Assembly (NCBI GenBank): GCA_037957365.1
Contig: JARHVA010002374.1
Location: forward strand, 1,114,501-1,178,500
Reading direction: 5' to 3'
Length of the DNA: 64,000 nucleotides
Origin: Torreya grandis
Lineage: Eukaryota > Streptophyta > Pinopsida > Cupressales > Taxaceae
A program made the position numbers and the translations under genes. The first letter of the stretch is position 1. Each line of letters opens with the position of its first letter. The notes under the pieces were generated by a model. It ran no database searches. It was given only the letters and a program-made list of their open reading frames with translations, and was not told where the DNA came from. Shown one piece after another: positions 34,620 through 44,999 of the stretch.

Positions 34620-35602
34620 GGTGATTGAATATATATGTATAAAATATATATATAATCTTGAAACCTTTGGTGAGGGGGTGCACATTGGTATTCAATTCTG
34701 ATCAACCATCTATATGAGGTGAGCAAATCATCATCCACATGAATAATTATTGGGTCTCTCTACTCAACATCATCCTTGAGGGGAAGCAGGTCTCAGATTT
34801 AGGGGACATTATCATAGGTTTAATGTATCTTGAATAAGTTCAATAGATTTTGAGCTAGGATAAATTATACATATGTCATACTTGGTCAATTCCAAGTCTA
34901 TGCCATACCTTAATGGTTTCAAACAAAGTCCCTAGTGAAAATAGATATTTTCTAAGCTATACATTCATCACTAGGCATGTCATCTGAAATAAATTACCAC
35001 ATCGTCACTAATGGATACATGTGACCATTTCAAGTTTATTGAGCTCAAAACCACATCTTATACAAAATAAAATGCGTACCCCACTTGACTAAAATATTTA
35101 AGAATTTAACATGTAAATACATTGTAGGTCCATCATCCTACTTTCGTATCTTATTATCTGAATTACATAGTAAGGTATAAAAATCTATGGTATTGATAAG
35201 CATCAAGTGTTATTTATCTTTTTTTTTAGCTTGAAATTGTTGCATCCATGGTGTGGTTAGGACTAGTCCCATGTCAAAGACACACTCTTCAAATGACATG
35301 GGAATAGATGGAGTGGTTGATGGTTATCCCATGTGTGATGAAGGTGTAGATGAAGGATGTGCACAGAATGGAGGATTAACCATATTTTCACAAGAGATCT
35401 TAATTTTAGGCAAAATTTGAATAATGTATTTGAAATCATTAGGGGAATCAAGTGAATAATTGTAACAATATAAGACTCTTTTTAGACATTCAATTGGGAC
35501 CACAAAATGTACCTATTGAATTAGATGCACTAAGTGACCTTGGAGGAAATTTAAGTGAATTTATTCAACACAATTTAGGAATGTTTTTTAGATAATCCAA
35601 GG
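34620..35602. other. Intergenic DNA, left flank of the second copia element
   Basis: No gene is seen. The sequence continues across the copia element into 38141 onward (AAGGCATGATTCATAGG after removal). Confidence 0.4.
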
Positions 35603-35607
35603 CATGA
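35603..35607. repeat. Left target site duplication (CATGA)
   Basis: CATGA immediately before TGTTGGG. It is identical to 38141-38145. Confidence 0.9.
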
Positions 35608-35916
35608 TGTTGGGAAATACGGAAGCACACAATTGATTACCAAATACAAGAAACTTAATATGCGTAAATTAACCAGAATCACAAGTAACTAGAATTCAAA
35701 AATAACATAGAATATGAGAGACAATACACAACTTGTATTAAAACTCTTCCAGAAGGAAATACAACAAAGAAGATTGCCACAGTTCTTCTTCCTTACACAC
35801 CTCTAGGGATCCCACGCCTCTAGGGCATAAACAGTAAATCTTCCCTCAAAGCTCTCTCTCTTACGGTCCCAACACACAACTCAAACACAGAGTTGGTGTT
35901 CACCTCCAACCAGCCA
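35608..35916 (-). repeat. Truncated left (3') LTR
   Basis: 309 bases colinear with 36956-37264 without visible gaps, then the match stops within CAACCAGCCA. Confidence 0.9.
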
Positions 35917-35924
35917 TCAGTGTC

Positions 35925-36095
35925 TCCTGTTGCCGATGTCGGTCCTCCTGACCAACATCGGTCTTACCTATTGCCGATGTCAGTCCTCCTAACTGAAATT
36001 AGTCTTACCCTACCCGACATCACTGACTTCAGTCTGCACATGACCGACATCAGCACCTGTCTGTTCGATGCCGGTTCTCCTTGACCGATGCCGGT
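35925..36095. repeat. Cluster of CpG palindromes
   Basis: About nine copies, including GCCGATGTCGGT at 35933, ACCGACATCAGC near 36041, and ACCGATGCCGGT near 36084. It corresponds to the clusters at 6500 and 9700. Confidence 0.75.
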
Positions 36096-36237
36096 ACCTG
36101 TGTTCACCTGTGAGTGATGAATTTTTACCTGCAAGGTTTCTTTGAATGAAATCCTTGTCCAAACTACTCTGCTCAGAAGTATCCAGCCCCATCCACTAAA
36201 CTCTGTCTGTCATCTCCTCTAAGAACACTAAGGCTTT

Positions 36238-36882
36238 CTAGTTCTTAAGTTTATCAAACACATCTGTCTTTCGCTTAAGAAAATGCATCTCCTTCTTGCT
36301 CATGTGACCAAGCCTATAAAGCCACGTCTCTGCAATAGAAGAAGAATCAGTAATATAAACAAGTAGATAAAGAGTACCTATTTTCTTACCACCTAATTCA
36401 AGTGCATCCGCTGTGAGAGTTCTTTTGCATCTCTCATCACCCAACTTTCCTGAATAAATTAGCCATATCTTCAACACTGGGACCTGCATGACCTCCTTCA
36501 ACACCCATGTGTTGGCCACCTGCAATTTCAGCTTCACTTCCCCTTTGCCAATTCTTTGGCAAAACACACCAGCCCCTAAATAAATCTTTCCAAAGTCTCC
36601 AAAGACCTTACCATGAAAAGATACTCTATTTCGGACTGCATGGAAAGAGGCAATAGAATCTATAAAACAAGATTCTACTTTATCCAAGAAACATACCAGA
36701 GCATCCTGTGCCACATCACTTGCAACATCTGCTTCTTCAGTTCCTTCATGCTGATCTTCCACAAACCAATAATTTTCTTTTACCTGCTCTTTCTTTCCAT
36801 AACACCGTAAGTGATCAACTGTGCTTTTCAATTCCTCCATTCTTAGCTTACTTTCTTCTGCCATTGCTCTACTCCCACTCAA
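36238..36882 (-). CDS. Shortened gag-protease-GAG-pre-integrase ORF, 214 codons
   Basis: Residues 1-25 are the copia gag start (MAEESKLRMEEL at 7-18). Residues 26-40 are a damaged zinc knuckle (LRCYGKKEQVKENYWF) joined directly after it, so nearly all the capsid is missing. Residues 70-165 match the copia protease region, with active site DSIAS at 75-79 instead of DSGAS and the later boxes GDFGKIYLG and WVLKEVMQVPVL. Residues 185-214 are GAG-pre-integrase (TWLYRLGHMSKKEMHFLKR). The frame stays open although the element lacks RT and integrase. The first ATG sits just inside the primer-binding site. The protein is unlikely to be an active protease, as the Gly of DSGA is replaced. Confidence 0.7.
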   Translation of the reverse strand: MSGSRAMAEESKLRMEELKSTVDHLRCYGKKEQVKENYWFVEDQHEGTEEADVASDVAQDALVCFLDKVESCFIDSIASFHAVRNRVSFHGKVFGDFGKIYLGAGVFCQRIGKGEVKLKLQVANTWVLKEVMQVPVLKIWLIYSGKLGDERCKRTLTADALELGGKKIGTLYLLVYITDSSSIAETWLYRLGHMSKKEMHFLKRKTDVFDKLKN

Positions 36883-36940
36883 TCAAAAACCCTTGAGAGT
36901 GACCTGTAACCAAACACAAAACCTGCTCCCTACAACCTTA

Positions 36941-36953
36941 GCTCTGATACCAC
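36941..36953 (-). promoter_or_regulatory. Primer-binding site of the second copia element
   Basis: GTGGTATCAGAGC on the minus strand, a perfect initiator tRNA-Met site two bases from the LTR edge. Confidence 0.9.
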
Positions 36954-36955
36954 TT

Positions 36956-38140
36956 TGTTGGGAAATACGGAAGCACACAATTGATTACCAAATACAAGCA
37001 ACTTAATATGTGGAAATTAACTAGAATCACAAGTAACTAGAATTCAAAAATAACACAGAATATGAGAAACAATACACAACTTGTATTAAAACTCTTCCAG
37101 AAGGAAATACAACAAAGAAGATTGCCACAGTTCTTCTTCCTTACACACCTCTAGGGCTCCCACACCTCTAGGGCATAAACAGTAAATCTTCCCTCAAAGC
37201 TCTCTCTCTTACGGTCCCAACACACAACTCAAACATAGAGTTGGTGTTCACCTCCAACCAGCCAGTATCCACTATTGCCAGTACCCAAGTGCTCCACGCA
37301 CTCCACAAGTGCTCCACACACTCCAAGTACACAAACGTACTTCAAGTAGATCTCCCTTGAACTGCAACAACCTGCAACCCAAATGATCTCACTTATGGAA
37401 GAAACTACCTTGCCTTCCTCTCTTGCTCTATAATTGAGTACACACTGTACTCCAAGTAGATCCTGCCTGATCTTGCTCTCTGTTGTGTTGTTGTCCTCCC
37501 TGATCTTGCACACCTGTAAATCAATCTAGTTCTGCACACCTGCAAACCTGGATCATGCACACACATACACCTACAGATCAATGATCTTACTTACCATGTA
37601 GATCTCCTAACGTAGCCATGCACACCTGCTGACCAAGATCCTACACACCTAAAGAATCCTACTGATTCTCCAAAACCAGCACCCACCTTGGCACTATTGT
37701 GGAACTAGGAGGAACACCCTTGCTCACCTCACACACAGAAGGAGCTAATAGTTTGCTCTCTTACTCTCTAGCACACTTTACAATACAGCCCATGAGTCTC
37801 TTAAATAGATCTCATGCAAACAATAATTAGACACCTAATTACAATAATTAGATCCACAGCTTCTAGTCTAAAATTGGCTCTTGACATGCAAACACTTGGT
37901 TCGTTAACTAACTGCCCATAAAACTTGCAGTTCTGAACTGCACAAGCGACCGACATCGGTCCCTGTCTGCCTGGAGGTGACCAATGTTGGCCGATCCCTG
38001 ACCGACATCGGTTGCTTCTCTTCACTAAACTGACCAACGTTGGCTAATCAGACTGACGCTGGTTGCTCTGCAACTTAGCAACCTTCAATAACCTCCTCCT
38101 TTGTTTGCATCAGTGAAGCTTTTAGCTCCATAACCTAACA
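36956..38140 (-). repeat. Complete right (5') LTR
   Basis: 1185 bp, TGTTGGG...CCTAACA. It contains CpG palindrome copies at about 37945-38065 (ACCGACATCGGT twice). CTCCACGCACTCCAAGT-like words are repeated at about 37290-37330. Confidence 0.9.
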
Positions 38141-38145
38141 CATGA
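38141..38145. repeat. Right target site duplication (CATGA)
   Basis: Identical to 35603-35607. Confidence 0.9.
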
Positions 38146-40079
38146 TTCATAGGTATTAGGCTTCATTAGATAGAATTATTAAAATAGATATAAAAGAGAT
38201 GCAATGTTACACCAAGGGCTCAATTCTTATTTCTACTTACACAAGATTATCTATATTACATAGTCCAATTCAATGGGTTTACCACTTAAACAAATTAGTT
38301 CAAAACTTATAAATAAAGGGGTCTAGTCAAAGATATCAAAGAAACAACAAAATAATAAGATAGGATTTTAAGCAAGTAGGATAATATCAATGAGAAACAC
38401 AAAATTTAAGGGCAAGTAGGTTTTTAGGCAATGTGGTAAGGTATCCTTACACTACTAGGGGAAAGATCCCAATAGATGTGCATGTTTCAATTGTCAAACA
38501 ATGCTTTTGTTAACATGTGTTTTATTGACAAAACATATTGGTGTATATATTTATATATTAAAGTGCACCAAAAGTTGAACATGTAATATCTAATACTTGT
38601 TCAACATTTATTCTATAAAATTAAAAGTAACCAATCACATCTTGACAAGAGTCAAGTATTGATACTCTAATGCACAATGATTGGTACACTAAAGGTTAAG
38701 TTTTGATCATAGGTGTAAAAAATGCATTTTAGGACCTCTTGTAATAAAATCAGTTATATTATCAAATGTATAATGTGTTAAACCTTGAAACCTTAGTTAT
38801 AAGTAGTTAAGATGACATATTGAAATGGGTAAAATTTTTGAAGTATAATGCAAGGTTATGGCACCTTAGTTCACTGTCCAGAGCTAATGGGACATTTCCC
38901 CTATAAGAAACACAACATTTAACATTTCCCCTATAAGGATGCATGGCTAATGGGACCTTTCCCCCATAACAAACACAAAATTTGTTTGTTTTATTTTATG
39001 TCTAAGAAATGCGTACACATTATATAACATATACGCACTATTTATTACATTATATAACACGTAAAAATTATATAACACATACATGTTATTTAAATTTGAA
39101 TTTCAAACTGAGTCTTTAGGCTCAAAAATGTCTTGGATTTTTGAGCCAAAGGCTTGGGACTGTGCATCTACAACTGAGACTGAGAGTTTTAAGAAAAACT
39201 AATAAAATTTAACTTCAATCATCAAATACACTATGGATTTTAACATCAAAATTGGAAAAATTATTACCGTTATGATGATAATGTTGTCCTCTTTCTAAAT
39301 GTATGATTTTTATAATTTTTGGGCTATTTTAAGGGTTTGAACTATATTTATTTCTAACAACACCTTTTTTAGGCCACTACAAGCCTCATCCATACATGCT
39401 TATTCATTTTTATCTAATTTGTTTTTCGTTGATCCAAATTAAAAATATATATATGTGGTAATAAACTAGGTCTAATTCTACACATTCAAAAAAAATCATT
39501 TTTTGTTTTTTTAGGTAGTTAGGGTGGGTCGCACGAACGACTATCCATTTTTTTGTCAATTTTCAAGATATACTTAATTTTAAAATTAATAAAAAATATA
39601 TTCATCAAAAAAATAAAATAAAAAGTTCATAACACACTAGAAGAGCTAATATAAATATTCACCAAATGGTTTCTAACAATATTAAACGATGCTCAAAAAA
39701 TGGTGGGTCGCACAGAATGGTACAATTCAAATTTTCTTAAAAAAATAGGAGGTTATCTTCAAATTTTAGATGTTTGACCTATTTATACTTAACCATTTTT
39801 CAAACAAAATAGTTTTTTGGAAACTAGACTCAAAATTCTACAGTTCATTTTTGTATACCATCTTCAAATTTTGAGTGTAGCCATATCTAATTATCTACAA
39901 AAGTTCACATTTCTAAAATTTTAGAAAAATCATGTCCATGGGTAGGCCCTTTTTTGTCCCCCAAGTTGGTGCACTTACCCATAAATACAACCATTTTTAA
40001 AACATTTTTGACAAAAATAATTCCATCTTAAAACTTCAAATGTTGTAAGTTCATGTTCAAGAGGTTCTCAACAATTTTA
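38146..40079. other. Intergenic DNA, no gene seen
   Basis: AT-rich. The word GGTGGGTCGCAC occurs at about 39522 and 39701, both in similar context. Words of the candidate transposon ends lie at 39005-39080, listed separately. Confidence 0.35.
39005..39080. repeat. Third copy of the ACATACGCATTAT-type subterminal words
   Basis: GCGTACACATTATATAAC, CATATACGCACTATT and ATATAACACATACATGTTA follow each other. They resemble the ends of the candidate transposon at 21240 and 33060 and may be what is left of another copy. Confidence 0.4.
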
Positions 40080-40624
40080 TCATAACATGCTCATGGGGAT
40101 TGTTTCAAACCATAAAATAACTTTTCCATTTTGTACACTTTGTGATCTTGGTTGTTTACCATAAAATATTTGGGTTTTGTCATGTAAATTGTATCATTGA
40201 GATAACCATTCATAAACATATTTTTGATGTCCATTTGGTGAAATTTACATCTATTGTGAGCTACCAGAGCCAACATGGTTCAAATGGTAGTCTATTTTGT
40301 TGTAGCTATAATTTTTTCATTATAATCAATTCCTTCATTTTTAAAAATCCCTTAAAAAAAGCCTTGGTTTGTTCTTTTCAAGTGATTTTTTTGCTTTGTA
40401 CTTATTTTGAAAACCCACTTACAGCCAATTATTTTATAGACAATTGGAGGTTCAAAAAATTTCCAAGTTCCATTCTTGACCAATGCATCATACTCACTTC
40501 TCAAATCAATTTTCCATGCCTCAACCTTTTTAGCTTGTTTGAAAGAAGTGGGTTCAAAGTAAATGTAACATTGAATTATTCTTCAAGAAGGTCTTACAAG
40601 GTTATCTTTTTTACCTTATCTTAA
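40080..40624 (-). pseudogene. Copia reverse transcriptase, N-terminal half
   Basis: On the minus strand, pieces EYDALVKNGTWKF and IIGCKWVFKI are followed, after a gap, by an open 61-codon piece (40091-40276) with MLALVAHNRCKFHQMDIKN, MFMNGYLNDTIYM and KMEKLFYGLKQSP. These match the copia RT boxes ExxSLxxNxTW, GCKWVFKxK, HQMDVKxAFLNG and KxLYGLKQAPR. The first catalytic Asp (HQMD) is kept. The YVDD half is absent. Confidence 0.85.
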
Positions 40625-41099
40625 ATTTCATCAAGGAACTCTTTAGATTGATATATGGCTATGTATACACTTATCGTGCATGTTTTTATTACCTCATCAA
40701 GTCTGACATCTTTTAATGTTTGTTTTTCCCATTTTGGAATCATTTTTTATGTATCTTGTTGATTCACAAGTGCCTCATTTTTTAAACTTGAATCTCCTTC
40801 ATTTTATACCATTGAACCATCCTCTAACAAATTTTCACTATCTTTTGTAGGGGGAGTGTCATTTTCAAGATTCAATATAGATTCAAACATTTTCTAATTA
40901 AAGGTCCCCATTCACTATTTTTAACCTCCATATCAACCTCCTTAAAAACCTCAAATTAGGCATATTTGTCTATTTGATTCAACTATTGATTGATGCTTTC
41001 ATTGTTCTTTTAAGTTTTAATATAAGATAGCATCCCTTGTAATGATAAATTTCTTAGTGTTCTCATCATATAGCTTGTATTATTTTCAAGACTCATAGT

Positions 41100-41900
41100 A
41101 TCCAAAAAGTGTGAAATTATGACTCATATGTTCTAATTTGTTTCTTTTCTCCTTTGGAATAATGTGTACCATGTGGATTTAAGAATTTGAAGATGTCACA
41201 CTTAATAGAGATAACCACACCAAAATTCATATGGAGTATTCATATGTCGGGCTTTTGATGGTGACATGTTATAAAACTATAATGTTGTTTATGTTGCTTC
41301 TATCTAGAAGTATATATTTACTCCTTTGAATAATAACATTGTTCAAACCATATTCATGATAGTTTGGTTCATCTGCTCAACTAATACATTATGTTACAGA
41401 GTGTAGGGAACTGTGAGATGATGCTTGATTCCATTTTACTTGAGATAGGTTTCAAACACCTATGAAATGAAATCAAAACCATTATTAATCTTGAGAGTTC
41501 TAATTTTAGGTTGGGATTAATTTTAGGCCATGGTTCAAAACTTTTGAAATGTTTCAAAGGCTTCTAATTTAATCTTCAAAAAATATATGCATGTCATCCT
41601 ACTATAATGATTAATGAACAACATAAAGGTTTTATTACCATTATCAAAGAGAATTGGGAGAGTACACAAATCAAAGTGAACTATATGTAAATTCCTATTG
41701 ATTTTCCACTCTAAATTTTAAAAGGGTTTTCTTTCTTATTTCACCAAAATAAAAGCTTCACACTTTTAAATGTTCTTGGGCAAAGTCAACAAGCCTACAA
41801 TGCCATTTTTATGCACAGTGCAGGCATTGTCATAGTGCATATGCCCAAATATGCATGCCATAGAACAATATATGGAATTCCTTACTATGTGAAATGAGAA
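41100..41900 (-). pseudogene. Copia GAG-pre-integrase and integrase remnant
   Basis: Readable pieces, in different frames, are LWHAYLGI near 41850 and a segment near 41500-41350 that follows the TDNGGEF...TxPYTPQxNGxxERxN pattern (here NNGF.F, then a TVPYTLxHN-like piece). Of the catalytic acids, the Asp of DNG is replaced. Not functional. Confidence 0.65.
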
Positions 41901-42529
41901 ACATTCCTTGGCATTGAATGCTCACCCCTTAGTTTCAAAAAAAATCCTTCCTTGTATCTAGTAAGAATGACTGTGTTATCACATTTTCTTGTGACTTTCA
42001 CCTATTCATCATCAAGTAGTATGGAGTGGCCTTGGTTTTAGATCAGCAGAAGAGAAAATGATTTTATTTTAAACCAATGAAGGTATAACACATTTTATAG
42101 AATGAAATATGGATGTCTTGGTGACTTGAGTTGGATTGTACCCTTGTCTTGAGGTCAAAGACTTGTCTTGTATGCCACATATAATGGGCCACAAATTTTT
42201 TTGTGAAACTCCTCAGATAAGTCCCTTTATAATGTCATGTGCTAAGTCAAACCAATGTATAAAACCTAATAATTATCCCAATTTGAAATATATGAGGAAT
42301 TATTCACTTCATTAGAGATGAAAATCACATAATCACAACTCAAATGAGTTCAATCAGATTTTGAGTTTTTATTCGTATCCCTTTACACTTTCTATTTTTT
42401 GTAGGATTAAAATGTATCCCATGGTGTCTTTCATTCATGGGTATAATTACTTCCTTTTCTATCATAATGTTTAAATTACAAATGTTGTTTGTCGTTTGAT
42501 TTTTTTTTTTTTTTTACATAGTTAGCCAC

Positions 42530-43150
42530 CTCACCCTTTTTTCTTCCCTTTGCCCTTTTCATTTCTTGTATTCTTGAAATAATATAATTTTTTATTGGAA
42601 TAACAAATTCTTTATCCAATGGAATCTATTTTTATTCTGAAGGCTTTTTTCTTTTAGCCATTTTCTCAACCAACTAATCAAATGTGAGAATCTTCAATAA
42701 ATTGCTTGCTTTCAATGACCCCAGATAGGTTGAGTGGGTAAGAAGAAGATAATTTATGAATATGGTCATAAATAAATCAATTAATATTCCAATGACATCA
42801 ACATCATGCTTGATTGCATGGATTTTAGAAGTCAAACTCATGATGTGCCCATTTTTCAACTCAAGATTGAATAGTTTTAACTGTAGCTATATGAACTCCA
42901 ATTACGAGTGTGAATCTTACATTTCCTTCAAATTTTGAAAACTTTACCATTGAGTGTTTTACCCTTGGATATGATGAAACATCTCTACATCAACTAAGGC
43001 CCTCATCAAGGCCAATGCTTTAGAGTTTTTATATTTCCATGATGGTATCTCCTTTGCTTCCTTTGGTTCAATGGTTTGATCATCACCATCATAAATGTTG
43101 AGCCTTGATTCATTGATTATTAGTGTATTCTCCACTTATCTAGACCATTC
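42530..43150 (-). pseudogene. Copia gag remnant
   Basis: The piece at 42674-42859 (MKNGHIMSLTSKIHAIKHD, then THSTYLGSLKASNLL) follows the UBN2-type capsid pattern of plant copia gags, with a helix around VxDHxxxLxxIxxxL and a LPxSFxxxVxxL-like segment. Flanking parts are broken by stops. Confidence 0.55.
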
Positions 43151-44710
43151 TTAACCAGGTTTCTTTTCTAGTTAGGGTTGTGCCAACAATTTTATTTATA
43201 TAATGCATGTTTAAAATTAAGGGAGATGGAAAGGTTTCTTATCACTCAAAAAATATCACTTTTATGATATACCACCTAACCAATATACCAAACCTATCTA
43301 TATTCTTTCCCTTCCTATATACTTATCAATACATGGAAGAAGTTCATCCTTTCTACATATCCAATGGTACATGAAAGATACGTTAACACACATAAGATTA
43401 GAATCGTGTATAGTACTTAGGTAGTACGTGAAATTGATTTTCTATATATATGATAGTCACTTAATGATAAGTCCTTGTATGTGGGTTTTATAATCATATA
43501 TACTCAGATTGCTCTTTATCACTGTCAGAATTTATGTCTAGTGATAATTGTAAATGGGTAATGGAGGGAAGGAAAAATGAAAGATTTTTTTATTACTCCT
43601 CAAAGATTTAAAGGGGTGAAGTGATAGATGTTATTGTTGCAGATATATTAGGATATAAGTGTAGTAGTTCGATCATGACAAAATTTCCCTTAAATGTAAA
43701 CCAGAAGCATCGTTGATATCAAATGCTAGGAATTTGGTTTGTTTTCAGATTTTACTTGAATCTAAAAAAATAAAAATTGATTTAATTTTAAATTATGACT
43801 TAATTTAATTTTTATAATTCAAAAGAATGAAAAAATTGCTATTTATTCCTTTATGGAAATATTCTCCATTCACATTTTATGCTTGTATTGAGGGAAAATC
43901 ATAAACCAATTAAAAACTAACTTATCTTGTTGTTTGAGGGTGTACTTCTTGCCTCGGTGCCATGTGTCATGTGAAAACTAATTTGAGAGTTTGATATTTA
44001 TTTGTTTGACCTCTACGCACTTGTATAGGCCTCTAATCTACCCTTTTTGAAGATTAAAACTATTAATTACACCTTTATTAAATTCAATGAACCAATTAAC
44101 ATTTCCACACAAGGTAAGGAACATGTATGAATGCCACACAGTCTTTGAAAAACCACAAAGTACACTCCAAACTAATGTTTGCTAGGATATTGAACTGCCA
44201 AACTATCCACATAATAATTTAAACCAACCAAAATAATGCCAAAAATCAATAATTATTAACCAATAGGGATAAAGGAAAAATACCTTACTCAAAATGCCTT
44301 CAATAACATGTAGCAAGTAGAAATGGTAAAAACACTGATAAAAACATTAACTATAGTTTGCTTTCACCACATAGAAGAAAGAAGATGGTTGATATGCCTC
44401 TATGGAGTAGAAAGATGCCTTCTTTTAGTTGATACTCCATTTACACACAGAATTATGCCTTGAAATAGTAGAGATAACATGACATAGTCCAAGAAAAAAT
44501 AGTTGGTTCTTAATGAATACTATGTTTAAAATTCCACTAGTAATGTCATGCCTTTGAAAATTTAGAAAATTAGAATAAACAACCAATAAATCCTTCTAAA
44601 ACAACTTGAATGTAATCCTGAGAATTGAAGATTGAGTTTTGAAGAAGAATTATTGGCTTAAAACAATAAAAGAAAGAGTGAAAAGCAAGACTAATCAATG
44701 ATGAAGCTTA

Positions 44711-44724
44711 CGTGTTGATACCAA
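44711..44724 (-). promoter_or_regulatory. Primer-binding site of the decayed copia element
   Basis: The minus strand reads TTGGTATCAACACG directly after the LTR end ...CCCTAACA. It agrees with TGGTATCA of the initiator tRNA-Met site and then departs. Confidence 0.6.
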
Positions 44725-44950
44725 TGTTAGGGTAGATTTTAAATGGAATAACAAGAATCAATATTTGGTATAAACCAAAATTACATTAATGTTCAATTTG
44801 AAAATTAAAATCATTATAATATATAAAGTCAATGAATGATTGTTCGTAAGATGACTCTTATTATTTCTATGAATGATTATTCATCTATCACTAAAGATGA
44901 AATCATGTGACACATAGAATTAATAACATATATTGTAAAAAACTATTATA
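44725..44950 (-). repeat. Inner part of the 5' LTR of the decayed copia element
   Basis: Starts TGTTAGGG next to the primer site; similar to 16011-16240. The outer boundary could not be placed. Confidence 0.5.
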
Positions 44951-44999
44951 TTTATAATTGTTAAGTTATTTTAACTATTCATTTTTATTTTTATGTAAT

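Larger units (their letters stand above)
35608..38140 (-). mobile_element. Ty1/copia element related to 4374-11792, internally deleted
   Basis: Framed by perfect CATGA target duplications, ends TG...CA, reads on the minus strand. The right (5') LTR is complete (36956-38140). The left (3') LTR keeps only its outer 309 bp, the rest together with RT, RNase H and the polypurine tract having been lost in one deletion. The primer-binding site is perfect. The gag/protease/GAG-pre-integrase frame is open over 214 codons. It shares gag start, capsid deletion, DSIAS motif and CpG palindromes with the triple-LTR element, but its LTRs differ enough to form a sister subfamily. Confidence 0.9.
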
